NCBI GenBank assembly: GCA_930367205.1
Contig: OV884014.1
Span: 120,411,768 to 120,475,767 of the forward strand
Direction: 5' to 3'
Length of the DNA stretch: 64,000 nucleotides
Source: Acanthosoma haemorrhoidale
Taxonomy: Eukaryota > Arthropoda > Insecta > Hemiptera > Acanthosomatidae
In this document: piece after piece, positions 37,901 through 52,196 of the stretch
How positions within the stretch are numbered: position 1 is the first letter of the stretch
Layout of the letters: each line of letters begins with the position of its first letter
Made by a program: the position numbers and the translations under genes
The notes under the pieces: model-generated
Databases searched by the model: none
What the model was told of the DNA's origin: nothing
Seen by the model: only the letters and a program-made list of their open reading frames with translations

Positions 37901-40184
37901 AAACTACTAGCATCAATGAAATTAAACTTTGTGGGTTTGTTGACAATATATAGAGGAACGTAAGCAAAGAAACTACATAATGCTCCCATAACTTGTTGCA
38001 GAGTTATTAGCACTAAGAATAATTCTACATCTATCCAATTTCCTTAAACGCAAATCGACCGAGCTTAGCAAAAGTGAATATGTTCACATTGCCCTAGCTC
38101 CAAAACCACTATCATCAATTCAATCAAACTTTGTGGGATTGTTGACAGTACATAGATGTACGTAATAAAAAAAACTAAATAATGCTACTATAACTGGTTG
38201 CCCAGTTATTAGCAATAAACATAATTTTACATCTATCCAGCTCCTTGATCTGTCACATTGCCGAAGCTTAGGGGATGGAAATATCTTCAAATCACTCTAC
38301 CTCCGATACCGCTTGAAACATTTATGTCAAACATTGTGGGATTGTTGATAATATATAGATGTAAAAAATAAAAGAAACCACAAAATGCTGCATTTACTGG
38401 TTCCAGAGAAATTAGCGATAATGTATAATTCTAAATCATTCAAGTTTCCTCAACAGCCAAATCCACCGAGCTAAGCAAAAAATATGTTCACATCGCCCAA
38501 TCTCAAAAACTACTAGCATCAATTCAATGAAACTTTGTGGGATTGTTGAGAATAAATAGATGTACGTAATAAAAAAAATTCAAAAATCCTACTATAGCTG
38601 GTTGCCGAGTTATTAGCGATAAAAAAAATTCTACATCTTTCCAATTACGGCAGCAGCCGAAATGACCGTGCTAAGCGAAGGGGAATATGTTAACATCGCC
38701 CTTCCTCAAAAACTACTAGCATCAATGAAATTAAACTTTGTGGGTTTGTTGACAATATATAGAGGAACGTAAGCAAAGAAACTACATAATGCTCCCATAA
38801 CTTGTTGCAGAGTTATTAGCACTAAGAATAATTCTACATCTATCCAATTTCCTCAAACGCCAAATCGACCGAGCTTAGCAAAAGTGAATATGTTCACATC
38901 GGACTAGCTCCAAAACCACTATCATCATTTGAATCAAACTTTGTGGGAATGTTGACAGTACATAGATGTACGTAATAAAAAAACTAAATAATGCTACTAT
39001 AACTGGTTGCCCAGTAATTAGCAATAAACATAATTTTACATCTATCCAGCTCCTTGATCTGTCACATTGCCGAAGCTTAGGGGATGGAAATATCTTCAAA
39101 TCACTCTACCTCCGATACCGCTTGAAACATTTATGTCAAACATTGTGGGATTGTTGATAATATATAGATGTAAAATATAAAAGAAACCACAAAATGCTGC
39201 CTTTACTGGTTCCAGAGAAATTAGCGATAATGTATAATTCTAAATCATTCAAGTTTCCTCAACAGCCAAATCCACCGAGCTAAGCAAAGTCGAATATGTT
39301 CACATCGCCCTTCCTCAAAAAATACTAGCATCAATGAATTTAAACTTTGTGGGTTTGTTGACAATACATAGAGGAACGTAAGCAGAGAAACCACATAATT
39401 TTCCCATAGCTTGTTGGAGAGTTATTAGCGATAAGAATAATTCTACATCTATCCAATTTCCTCAAACGCCAAATCGACCGATCTAAGCAAAGTGGAATAT
39501 GTTCACATCGACGAATCTCAAAAACTACTAGCATCAATTGAATCAAACTTTGTGGGTTTGTAAACAATATATAGAAGTACGTAATAAAAAAAACCACATA
39601 ATGCTACCATAATTAGTTGCCGAGTTATTAGCGATAATGCATAATTCTAAATCTTTCAAGTTTCTTCAACAGCCGAATCCACCGAACTAAGCAAAGTGGA
39701 ATATGTTCACATCGCCCAATCTCAAAAACTACTAGCATCAATTCAATGAAACTTTGTGGGATTGTTGACAATATATATATGTACGTAATAAAAATAATTA
39801 AATAAAGCTACTATAGCTGGTTGCCGAGTTATTAGCGATAAAAATAATTCTACATCTTTCCAATTTCGGCAGCAGCCGAAATGACCGCGCTAAGCGAAGG
39901 TGAATATGTTCACATCGCCCTTCCTAAAAAACTACCTCCATCAATTTAATCAAACTTTGTGGGATTGTTGACAATATATAGATGTACCTAATAAAAAAAA
40001 ACACATAATGCTACCATAATTAGTTGCCGAGTTATTAGCGATAATGCATAATTCTAAATCTTTCAAGTTTCTTCAACAGCCGAATCCACCGAACTAAGCA
40101 AAGTGGAATATGTTCACATCGCCCAATCTCAAAAACTACTAGCATCAATTCAATGAAACTTTGTGGGATTGTTGACAATATATA
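34999..40184 (+). repeat. 25-monomer HOR (5,158 bp), copy 2
   Basis: The second copy follows directly and matches until 40185, where tatatatatg replaces tatatagatg. It repeats the D/B hybrid, with switch at 40019 corresponding to 34861. It also repeats the tgagaataaatag variant, so the duplication is younger than those changes. Confidence 0.9.
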
Positions 40185-41537
40185 TATGTACGTAATAAAA
40201 AAAATTAAATGATGCTACTATAGCTGGTTGCCGAGTTATTAGCGATAAAAATAATTCTACATCTTTCCAATTTCGGCAGCAGCCGAAATGACCGCGCTAA
40301 GCGAAGGTGAATATGTTCACATCGCCCTTCCTAATAAACTACCTCCATCAATTTAATCAAACTTTGTGGGATTGTTGACAATATATAGATGTACCTAATA
40401 AAAAAAAACACATAATGCTACCATAACTGGATGCTGAGTTATTAGCGATAAAAAAAATTCTACATCTTTTAATTACGGCAGCAGCCGAAATGACCGTGCT
40501 AAGCGAAGGGGAATATGTTAACATCGCCCTTCCTCAAAAACTACTAGCATCAATGAAATTAAACTTTGTGGGTTTGTTGACAATATATAGAGGAACGTAA
40601 GCAAATAAACTACATAATGCTCCCATAACTTGTTGCAGAGTTATTAGCACTAAGAATAATTTTGACAATACATAGATGTACGTAATAAAAAAAACTAAAT
40701 AATGCTACCATAACTGGTTGCCCAGTAATTAGCAATAAACATAATTCTACATCTATCCAATTTCCTCAAACGCCAAATCGACCGAGCTTAGCAAAAGTGA
40801 ATATGTTCACATCGGCCTTGCTCCAAAACCACTATCATCAATTGAATCAAACTTTGTGGGTTTGTAAACAATATATAGGTGTACGTAATAAAAAAAACCA
40901 CTTAATGCTACCATAATTAGTTGCCGAGTTATTAGCGATAATGCATAATTCTAAATCTTTCAAGTTTCTTCAACAGCCGAATCCACCGAACTAAGCAAAG
41001 TGGAATATGTTCACATCGCCCAATCTCAAAAACTACTAGCATCAATTCAATGTAACTTTGTGGGATTGTTGACAATATATAGATGTACGTAATAAAAAAA
41101 ATTAAATAATCCTACTATAGCTGGTTGCCGAGTTATTAGCGATAAAAAAAATTCTACATCTTTCCAATTACGGCAGCAGCCGAAATGACCGTGCTAAGCG
41201 AAGGGGAATATGTTAACATCGCCCTTCCTCAAAAACTACTAGCATCAATGAAATTAAACTTTGTGGGTTTGTTGACAATATATAGAGGAACGTAAGCAAA
41301 GAAACTACATAATGCTCCCATAACTTGTTGCAGAGTTATTAGCACTAAGAATAATTCTACATCTATCCAATTTCCTTAAACGCAAATCGACCGAGCTTAG
41401 CAAAAGTGAATATGTTCACATTGCCCTAGCTCCAAAACCACTATCATCAATTCAATCAAACTTTGTGGGAATGTTGACAGTACATAGATGTACGTAATAA
41501 AAAAACTAAATAATGCTACTATAACTGGTTGCCCAGT
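40185..41537 (+). repeat. Linker monomers C'-D-(A+)-B-C-A-E/E2
   Basis: Connects the 5,158-bp and 3,620-bp blocks. The last monomer starts as E (attgccctagctcc) and ends as E2 (gggaatgttgacag, seven-base A run, cccagtaattagc), so it is an E/E2 recombinant. The C' here has aaatgatgctac, a change also seen in only one copy of the 6,462-bp unit (11330). Confidence 0.8.
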
Positions 41538-42907
41538 AATTAGCAATAAACATAATTTTACATCTATCCAGCTCCTTGATCTGTCACATTGCCGAAGCTT
41601 AGGGGATGGAAATATCTTCAAATCACTCTACCTCCGATACCGCTTGAAACATTTATGTCAAACATTGTGGGATTGTTGATAATATATAGATGTAAAATAT
41701 AAAAGAAACCAGAAAATGCTGCCTTTACTGGTTCCAGAGAAATTAGCGATAATGTATAATTCTAAATCATTCAAGTTTCCTCAACAGCCAAATCCACCGA
41801 GCTAAGCAAAAAATATGTTCACATCGCCCAATCTCAAAAACTACTAGCATCAATTCAATGAAACTTTGTGGGATTGTTGACAATATATAGATGTACGTAA
41901 TAAAAAAAATTCAAAAATCCTACTATAGCTGGTTGCCGAGTTATTAGCGATAAAAAAAATTCTACATCTTTCCAATTACGGCAGCAGCCGAAATGACCGT
42001 GCTAAGCGAAGGGGAATATGTTAACATCGCCCTTCCTCAAAAACTACTAGCATCAATGAAATTAAACTTTGTGGGTTTGTTGACAATATATAGAGGAACG
42101 TAAGCAAAGAAACTACATAATGCTCCCATAACTTGTTGCAGAGATATTAGCACTAAGAATAATTCTACATCTATCCAATTTCCTCAAACGCCAAATCGAC
42201 CGAACTAAGCAAAGTGGAATATGTTCACATCGACCAATCTCAAAAACTACTAGCATCACTTCAATGAAACTTTGTGGGATTGTTGACAATATGTAGATGT
42301 ACGTAATAAAAAAAATTAAAGAATGCTACTATAGCTGGTTGCCGAGTTATTAGCGATAATGTATAATTCCAAATCTTTCATGTTTCTTTAACAGCCAAAT
42401 CCACCGAGCTAAGATAAGTCGAATATGTTCACATCGCCCTACCTCCAAAACCACTATCATCAATTTGATCAAACTTTGTGGGTTTGTTGAAAATATATAG
42501 AGGAACGTAAGCAAAGAATCCACATAATGCTCCCTTAACTTGTTGGAGAGTTATTAGTGATAAGAATAATTCTACATCTATCCAATTTCCTCAAACGCCA
42601 AATCGACCGAGCTTAGCAAAAGTGAATATGTTCACATCGGCCTTGCTCCAAAACCACTATCATCAATTGAATCAAACTTTGTGGGTTTGTAAACAATATA
42701 TAGATGTACGTAATAAAAAAAACCACATAATGCTACCATAATTAGTTGCCGAGTTATTAGCGATAATGCATAATTCTAAATCTTTCAAGTTTCTTCAACA
42801 GCCGAATCCACCGAACTAAGCAAAGTGGAATATGTTCACATCGCCCAATCTCAAAAACTACTAGCATCAATTCAATGAAACTTTGTGGGATTGTTGACAA
42901 TATATAT

Positions 42908-43804
42908 ATGTACGTAATAAAAAAAATTAAATAATGCTACTATAGCTGGTTGCCGAGTTATTAGCGATAAAAATAATTCTACATCTTTCCAATTTCGGCA
43001 GCAGCCGAAATGACCGCGCTAAGCGAAGGTGAATATGTTCACATCGCCCTTCCTAATAAACTACCTCCATCAATTTAATCAAACTTTGTGGGATTGTTGA
43101 CAATATATAGATGTACCTAATAAAAAAAAACACATAATGCTACCATAACTGGATGCTGAGTTATTAGCGATAAAGAAAATTCTACATCTTTTAATTACGG
43201 CAGCAGCCGAAATGACCGTGCTAAGCGAAGGGGAATATGTTAACATCGCCCTTCCTCAAAAACTACTAGCATCAATGAAATTAAACTTTGTGGGTTTGTT
43301 GACAATATATAGAGGAACGTAAGCAAATAAACTACATAATGCTCCCATAACTTGTTGCAGAGTTATTAGCACTAAGAATAATTTTGACAATACATAGATG
43401 TACGTAATAAAAAAAACTAAATAATGCTACCATAACTGGTTGCCCAGTAATTAGCAATAAACATAATTCTACATCTATCCAATTTCCTCAAACGCCAAAT
43501 CGACCGAGCTTAGCAAAAGTGAATATGTTCACATCGGCCTTGCTCCAAAACCACTATCATCAATTGAATCAAACTTTGTGGGTTTGTAAACAATATATAG
43601 GTGTACGTAATAAAAAAAACCACTTAATGCTACCATAATTAGTTGCCGAGTTATTAGCGATAATGCATAATTCTAAATCTTTCAAGTTTCTTCAACAGCC
43701 GAATCCACCGAACTAAGCAAAGTGGAATATGTTCACATCGCCCAATCTCAAAAACTACTAGCATCAATTCAATGTAACTTTGTGGGATTGTTGACAATAT
43801 ATAG
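42908..43804 (+). repeat. 4-monomer tandem duplication (897 bp), copy 1
   Basis: A local C'-D-(A+)-B duplication nested in the 3,620-bp unit. The 85-bp inserts at 43384 and 44281 and the palindromes at 42992 and 43889 are 897 bp apart. Four monomers plus one insert account for it. The duplication is copied onward in the next 3,620-bp unit (inserts 47004 and 47901). Confidence 0.88.
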
Positions 43805-44728
43805 ATGTACGTAATAAAAAAAATTAAATAATGCTACTATAGCTGGTTGCCGAGTTATTAGCGATAAAAATAATTCTACATCTTTCCAATTTCGGCAGCA
43901 GCCGAAATGACCGCGCTAAGCGAAGGTCAATATGTTCACATCGCCCTTCCTAATAAACTACCTCCATCAATTTAATCAAACTTTGTGGGATTGTTGACAA
44001 TATATAGATGTACCTAATAAAAAAAAACACATAATGCTACCATAACTGGATGCTGAGTTATTAGCGATAAAAAAAATTCTACATCTTTTAATTACGGCAG
44101 CAGCCGAAATGACCGTGCTAAGCGAAGGGGAATATGTTAACATCGCCCTTCCTCAAAAACTACTAGCATCAATGAAATTAAACTTTGTGGGTTTGTTGAC
44201 AATATATAGAGGAACGTAAGCAAATAAACTACATAATGCTCCCATAACTTGTTGCAGAGTTATTAGCACTAAGAATAATTTTGACAATACATAGATGTAC
44301 GTAATAAAAAAAACTAAATAATGCTACCATAACTGGTTGCCCAGTAATTAGCAATAAACATAATTCTACATCTATCCAATTTCCTCAAACGCCAAATCGA
44401 CCGAGCTTAGCAAAAGTGAATATGTTCACATCGGCCTTGCTCCAAAACCACTATCATCAATTGAATCAAACTTTGTGGGTTTGTAAACAATATATAGGTG
44501 TACGTAATAAAAAAAACCACTTAATGCTACCATAATTAGTTGCCGAGTTATTAGCGATAATGCATAATTCTAAATCTTTCAAGTTTCTTCAACAGCCGAA
44601 TCCACCGAACTAAGCAAAGTGGAATATGTTCACATCGCCCAATCTCAAAAACTACTAGCATCAATTCAATGTAACTTTGTGGGATTGTTGACAATATATA
44701 GATGTACGTAATAAAAAAAATTAAATAA
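43805..44728 (+). repeat. 4-monomer tandem duplication (897 bp), copy 2
   Basis: Second copy of the C'-D-(A+)-B unit. It matches copy 1 until about 44,728, where C (aaataatcctac) replaces C' (aaataatgctac). It carries caatatgttcac at the D start (43928) instead of gaatatgttcac. Confidence 0.87.
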
Positions 44729-45157
44729 TCCTACTATAGCTGGTTGCCGAGTTATTAGCGATAAAAAAAATTCTACATCTTTTAATTACGGCAGCAGCCG
44801 AAATGACCGTGCTAAGCGAAGGGGAATATGTTAACATCGCCCTTCCTCAAAAACTACTAGCATCAATGAAATTAAACTTTGTGGGTTTGTTGACAATATA
44901 TAGAGGAACGTAAGCAAAGAAACTACATAATGCTCCCATAACTTGTTGCAGAGTTATTAGCACTAAGAATAATTCTACATCTATCCAATTTCCTCAAACG
45001 CCAAATCGACCGAGCTTAGCAAAAGTGAATATGTTCACATCGCCCTAGCTCCAAAACCACTATCATCAATTCAATCAAACTCTGTGGGATTGTTGACAGT
45101 ACATAGATGTACGTAATAAAAAAAACTAAATAATGCTACTATAACTGGTTGCCCAGT

Positions 45158-48100
45158 TATTAGCAATAAACATAATTTTACATCTATCCAGCTCCTTGAT
45201 CTGTCACATTGCCGAAGCTTAGGGGATGGAAATATCTTCAAATCACTCTACCTCCGATACCGCTTGAAACATTTATGTCAAACATTGTGGGATTGTTGAT
45301 AATATATAGATGTAAAATATAAAAGAAACCAGAAAATGCTGCCTTTACTGGTTCCAGAGAAATTAGCGATAATGTATAATTCTAAATCATTCAAGTTTCC
45401 TCAACAGCCAAATCCACCGAGCTAAGCAAAAAATATGTTCACATCGCCCAATCTCAAAAACTACTAGCATCAATTCAATGAAACTTTGTGGGATTGTTGA
45501 CAATATATAGATGTACGTAATAAAAAAAATTCAAAAATCCTACTATAGCTGGTTGCCGAGTTATTAGCGATAAAAAAAATTCTACATCTTTCCAATTACG
45601 GCAGCAGCCGAAATGACCGTGCTAAGCGAAGGGGAATATGTTAACATCGCCCTTCCTCAAAAACTACTAGCATCAATGAAATTAAACTTTGTGGGTTTGT
45701 TGACAATATATAGAGGAACGTAAGCAAAGAAACTACATAATGCTCCCATAACTTGTTGCAGAGATATTAGCACTAAGAATAATTCTACATCTATCCAATT
45801 TCCTCAAACGCCAAATCGACCGAACTAAGCAAAGTGGAATATGTTCACATCGACCAATCTCAAAAACTACTAGCATCACTTCAATGAAACTTTGTGGGAT
45901 TGTTGACAATATGTAGATGTACGTAATAAAAAAAATTAAAGAATGCTACTATAGCTGGTTGCCGAGTTATTAGCGATAATGTATAATTCCAAATCTTTCA
46001 TGTTTCTTTAACAGCCAAATCCACCGAGCTAAGATAAGTCGAATATGTTCACATCGCCCTACCTCCAAAACCACTATCATCAATTTGATCAAACTTTGTG
46101 GGTTTGTTGAAAATATATAGAGGAACGTAAGCAAAGAATCCACATAATGCTCCCTTAACTTGTTGGAGAGTTATTAGTGATAAGAATAATTCTACATCTA
46201 TCCAATTTCCTCAAACGCCAAATCGACCGAGCTTAGCAAAAGTGAATATGTTCACATCGGCCTTGCTCCAAAACCACTATCATCAATTGAATCAAACTTT
46301 GTGGGTTTGTAAACAATATATAGATGTACGTAATAAAAAAAACCACATAATGCTACCATAATTAGTTGCCGAGTTATTAGCGATAATGCATAATTCTAAA
46401 TCTTTCAAGTTTCTTCAACAGCCGAATCCACCGAACTAAGCAAAGTGGAATATGTTCACATCGCCCAATCTCAAAAACTACTAGCATCAATTCAATGAAA
46501 CTTTGTGGGATTGTTGACAATATATATATGTACGTAATAAAAAAAATTAAATAATGCTACTATAGCTGGTTGCCGAGTTATTAGCGATAAAAATAATTCT
46601 ACATCTTTCCAATTTCGGCAGCAGCCGAAATGACCGCGCTAAGCGAAGGTGAATATGTTCACATCGCCCTTCCTAATAAACTACCTCCATCAATTTAATC
46701 AAACTTTGTGGGATTGTTGACAATATATAGATGTACCTAATAAAAAAAAACACATAATGCTACCATAACTGGATGCTGAGTTATTAGCGATAAAGAAAAT
46801 TCTACATCTTTTAATTACGGCAGCAGCCGAAATGACCGTGCTAAGCGAAGGGGAATATGTTAACATCGCCCTTCCTCAAAAACTACTAGCATCAATGAAA
46901 TTAAACTTTGTGGGTTTGTTGACAATATATAGAGGAACGTAAGCAAATAAACTACATAATGCTCCCATAACTTGTTGCAGAGTTATTAGCACTAAGAATA
47001 ATTTTGACAATACATAGATGTACGTAATAAAAAAAACTAAATAATGCTACCATAACTGGTTGCCCAGTAATTAGCAATAAACATAATTCTACATCTATCC
47101 AATTTCCTCAAACGCCAAATCGACCGAGCTTAGCAAAAGTGAATATGTTCACATCGGCCTTGCTCCAAAACCACTATCATCAATTGAATCAAACTTTGTG
47201 GGTTTGTAAACAATATATAGGTGTACGTAATAAAAAAAACCACTTAATGCTACCATAATTAGTTGCCGAGTTATTAGCGATAATGCATAATTCTAAATCT
47301 TTCAAGTTTCTTCAACAGCCGAATCCACCGAACTAAGCAAAGTGGAATATGTTCACATCGCCCAATCTCAAAAACTACTAGCATCAATTCAATGTAACTT
47401 TGTGGGATTGTTGACAATATATAGATGTACGTAATAAAAAAAATTAAATAATGCTACTATAGCTGGTTGCCGAGTTATTAGCGATAAAAATAATTCTACA
47501 TCTTTCCAATTTCGGCAGCAGCCGAAATGACCGCGCTAAGCGAAGGTCAATATGTTCACATCGCCCTTCCTAATAAACTACCTCCATCAATTTAATCAAA
47601 CTTTGTGGGATTGTTGACAATATATAGATGTACCTAATAAAAAAAAACACATAATGCTACCATAACTGGATGCTGAGTTATTAGCGATAAAAAAAATTCT
47701 ACATCTTTTAATTACGGCAGCAGCCGAAATGACCGTGCTAAGCGAAGGGGAATATGTTAACATCGCCCTTCCTCAAAAACTACTAGCATCAATGAAATTA
47801 AACTTTGTGGGTTTGTTGACAATATATAGAGGAACGTAAGCAAATAAACTACATAATGCTCCCATAACTTGTTGCAGAGTTATTAGCACTAAGAATAATT
47901 TTGACAATACATAGATGTACGTAATAAAAAAAACTAAATAATGCTACCATAACTGGTTGCCCAGTAATTAGCAATAAACATAATTCTACATCTATCCAAT
48001 TTCCTCAAACGCCAAATCGACCGAGCTTAGCAAAAGTGAATATGTTCACATCGGCCTTGCTCCAAAACCACTATCATCAATTGAATCAAACTTTGTGGGT

Positions 48101-48777
48101 TTGTAAACAATATATAGGTGTACGTAATAAAAAAAACCACTTAATGCTACCATAATTAGTTGCCGAGTTATTAGCGATAATGCATAATTCTAAATCTTTC
48201 AAGTTTCTTCAACAGCCGAATCCACCGAACTAAGCAAAGTGGAATATGTTCACATCGCCCAATCTCAAAAACTACTAGCATCAATTCAATGTAACTTTGT
48301 GGGATTGTTGACAATATATAGATGTACGTAATAAAAAAAATTAAATAATCCTACTATAGCTGGTTGCCGAGTTATTAGCGATAAAAAAAATTCTACATCT
48401 TTTAATTACGGCAGCAGCCGAAATGACCGTGCTAAGCGAAGGGGAATATGTTAACATCGCCCTTCCTCAAAAACTACTAGCATCAATGAAATTAAACTTT
48501 GTGGGTTTGTTGACAATATATAGAGGAACGTAAGCAAAGAAACTACATAATGCTCCCATAACTTGTTGCAGAGTTATTAGCACTAAGAATAATTCTACAT
48601 CTATCCAATTTCCTCAAACGCCAAATCGACCGAGCTTAGCAAAAGTGAATATGTTCACATCGCCCTAGCTCCAAAACCACTATCATCAATTCAATCAAAC
48701 TCTGTGGGATTGTTGACAGTACATAGATGTACGTAATAAAAAAAACTAAATAATGCTACTATAACTGGTTGCCCAGT
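45158..48777 (+). repeat. 17-monomer HOR (3,620 bp), copy 2
   Basis: Shares with copy 1 an F variant (atgtaaaatataaaag and accagaaaatgctgcc) and the gaaggtcaatatg change at the C'/D border (43928 and 47548). Near 45085 it has aaactctgtggg, found also in the next copy and in the 6,462-bp unit. Confidence 0.9.
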
Positions 48778-50756
48778 TATTAGCAATAAACATAATTTTA
48801 CATCTATCCAGCTCCTTGATCTGTCACATTGCCGAAGCTTAGGGGATGGAAATATCTTCAAATCACTCTACCTCCGATACCGCTTGAAACATTTATGTCA
48901 AACATTGTGGGATTGTTGATAATATATAGATGTAAAAAATAAAAGAAACCACAAAATGCTGCATTTACTGGTTCCAGAGAAATTAGCGATAATGTATAAT
49001 TCTAAATCATTCAAGTTTCCTCAACAGCCAAATCCACCGAGCTAAGCAAAAAATATGTTCACATCGCCCAATCTCAAAAACTACTAGCATCAATTCAATG
49101 AAACTTTGTGGGATTGTTGACAATATATAGATGTACGTAATAAAAAAAATTCAAAAATCCTACTATAGCTGGTTGCCGAGTTATTAGCGATAAAAAAAAT
49201 TCTACATCTTTCCAATTACGGCAGCAGCCGAAATGACCGTGCTAAGCGAAGGGGAATATGTTAACATCGCCCTTCCTCAAAAACTACTAGCATCAATGAA
49301 ATTAAACTTTGTGGGTTTGTTGACAATATATAGAGGAACGTAAGCAAAGAAACTACATAATGCTCCCATAACTTGTTGCAGAGATATTAGCACTAAGAAT
49401 AATTCTACATCTATCCAATTTCCTCAAACGCCAAATCGACCGAACTAAGCAAAGTGGAATATGTTCACATCGACCAATAACAAAAACTGCTAGCATCACT
49501 TCAATGAAACTTTGTGGGATTGTTGACAATATGTAGATGTACGTAATAAAAAAAATTAAAGAATGCTACTATAGCTGGTTGCCGAGTTATTAGCGATAAT
49601 GTATAATTCCAAATCTTTCATGTTTCTTTAACAGCCAAATCCACCGAGCTAAGATAAGTCGAATATGTTCACATCGCCCTACCTCCAAAACCACTATCAT
49701 CAATTTGATCAAACTTTGTGGGTTTGTTGAAAATATATAGAGGAACGTAAGCAAAGAATCCACATAATGCTCCCTTAACTTGTTGGAGAGTTATTAGTGA
49801 TAAGAATAATTCTACATCTATCCAATTTCCTCAAACGCCAAATCGACCGAGCTTAGCAAAAGTGAATATGTTCACATCGGCCTTGCTCCAAAACCACTAT
49901 CATCAATTGAATCAAACTTTGTGGGTTTGTAAACAATATATAGATGTACGTAATAAAAAAAACCACATAATGCTACCATAATTAGTTGCCGAGTTATTAG
50001 CGATAATGCATAATTCTAAATCTTTCAAGTTTCTTCAACAGCCGAATCCACCGAACTAAGCAAAGTGGAATATGTTCACATCGCCCAATCTCAAAAACTA
50101 CTAGCATCAATTCAATGAAACTTTGTGGGATTGTTGACAATATATATATGTACGTAATAAAAAAAATTAAATAATGCTACTATAGCTGGTTGCCGAGTTA
50201 TTAGCGATAAAAATAATTCTACATCTTTCCAATTTCGGCAGCAGCCGAAATGACCGCGCTAAGCGAAGGTGAATATGTTCACATCACCCTTCCTAATAAA
50301 CTACCTCCATCAATTTAATCAAACTTTGTGGGATTGTTGACAATATATAGATGTACCTAATAAAAAAAAACACATAATGCTACCATAACTGGATGCTGAG
50401 TTATTAGCGATAAAAAAAATTCTACATCTTTTAATTACGGCAGCAGCCGAAATGACCGTGCTAAGCGAAGGGGAATATGTTAACATCGCCCTTCCTCAAA
50501 AACTACTAGCATCAATGAAATTAAACTTTGTGGGTTTGTTGACAATATATAGAGGAACGTAAGCAAATAAACTACATAATGCTCCCATAACTTGTTGCAG
50601 AGTTATTAGCACTAAGAATAATTTTGACAATACATAGATGTACGTAATAAAAAAAACTAAATAATGCTACCATAACTGGTTGCCCAGTAATTAGCAATAA
50701 ACATAATTCTACATCTATCCAATTTCCTCAAACGCCAAATCGACCGAGCTTAGCAA
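48778..50756 (+). repeat. 17-monomer HOR, copy 3 (partial)
   Basis: Matches copy 2 at +3,620 from about 48,778 to 50,756, but its F is the older form (atgtaaaaaataaaag, gctgcattt). It has private changes at I (accaataaca near 49486) and D (acatcacccttcc near 50286). It ends where gcaaaattgaat replaces gcaaaagtgaat; from there it follows the 37.4-38.9 kb sequence at an offset of 13,294. Confidence 0.85.
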
Positions 50757-52196
50757 AATTGAATATGTTCACATCGGCCTTGCTCCAAAACCACTATCAT
50801 CAATTGAATCAAACTTTGTGGGTTTGTAAACAATATATAGGTGTACGTAATAAAAAAAACCACTTAATGCTACCATAATTAGTTGCCGAGTTATTAGCGA
50901 TAATGCATAATTCTAAATCTTTCAAGTTTCTTCAACAGCCGAATCCACCGAACTAAGCAAAGTGGAATATGTTCACATCGCCCAATCTCAAAAACTACTA
51001 GCATCAATTCAATGTAACTTTGTGGGATTGTTGACAATATATAGATGTACGTAATAAAAAAAATTAAATAATCCTACTATAGCTGGTTGCCGAGTTATTA
51101 GCGATAAAAAAAATTCTACATCTTTCCAATTACGGCAGCAGCCGAAATGACCGTGCTAAGCGAAGGGGAATATGTTAACATCGCCCTTCCTCAAAAACTA
51201 CTAGCATCAATGAAATTAAACTTTGTGGGTTTGTTGACAATATATAGAGGAACGTAAGCAAAGAAACTACATAATGCTCCCATAACTTGTTGCAGAGTTA
51301 TTAGCACTAAGAATAATTCTACATCTATCCAATTTCCTTAAACGCAAATCGACCGAGCTTAGCAAAAGTGAATATGTTCACATTGCCCTAGCTCCAAAAC
51401 CACTATCATCAATTCAATCAAACTTTGTGGGATTGTTGACAGTACATAGATGTACGTAATAAAAAAAACTAAATAATGCTACTATAACTGGTTGCCCAGT
51501 TATTAGCAATAAACATAATTTTACATCTATCCAGCTCCTTGATCTGTCACATTGCCGAAGCTTAGGGGATGGAAATATCTTCAAATCACTCTACCTCCGA
51601 TACCGCTTGAAACATTTATGTCAAACATTGTGGGATTGTTGATAATATATAGATGTAAAAAATAAAAGAAACCACAAAATGCTGCATTTACTGGTTCCAG
51701 AGAAATTAGCGATAATGTATAATTCTAAATCATTCAAGTTTCCTCAACAGCCAAATCCACTGAGCTAAGCAAAAAATATGTTCACATCGCCCAATCTCAA
51801 AAACTACTAGCATCAATTCAATGAAACTTTGTGGGATTGTTGAGAATATATAGATGTACGTAATAAAAAAAATTCAAAAATCCTACTATAGCTGGTTGCC
51901 GAGTTATTAGCGATAAAAAAAATTCTACATCTTTCCAATTACGGCAGCAGCCGAAATGACCGTGCTAAGCGAAGGGGAATATGTTAACATCGCCCTTCCT
52001 CAAAAACTACTAGCATCAATGAAATTAAACTTTGTGGGTTTGTTGACAATATATAGAGGAACGTAAGCAAAGAAACTACATAATGCTCCCATAACTTGTT
52101 GCAGAGTTATTAGCACTAAGAATAATTCTACATCTATCCAATTTCCTCAAACGCCAAATCGACCGAGCTTAGCAAAAGTGAATATGTTCACATCGG
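50757..52196 (+). repeat. Segment copied from the 5,158-bp HOR
   Basis: Order B-C-A-E-F-C-A-E2(start). It follows 37,463-38,902 at an offset of 13,294, including ttaaacgcaaatcg and a tgagaatatatag relative of the tgagaataaatag variant at 38549. It indicates that blocks kilobases apart share a recent ancestor, or exchanged sequence. Confidence 0.82.

Larger units (their letters stand above)
41538..45157 (+). repeat. 17-monomer HOR (3,620 bp), copy 1
   Basis: Order (rest of E)-F-C-A-I-J-B-C'-D-(A+)-B-C'-D-(A+)-B-C-A-(E). Landmarks at +3,620: catctatccagctcc 41561 to 45181, acatcgccca 41821 to 45441, cagcagccga 43201 to 46821, palindrome 42992 to 46612. Seventeen monomers plus two 85-bp inserts give the length. 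The private change gataaagaaaattc in D is shared with copy 2. Confidence 0.9.
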
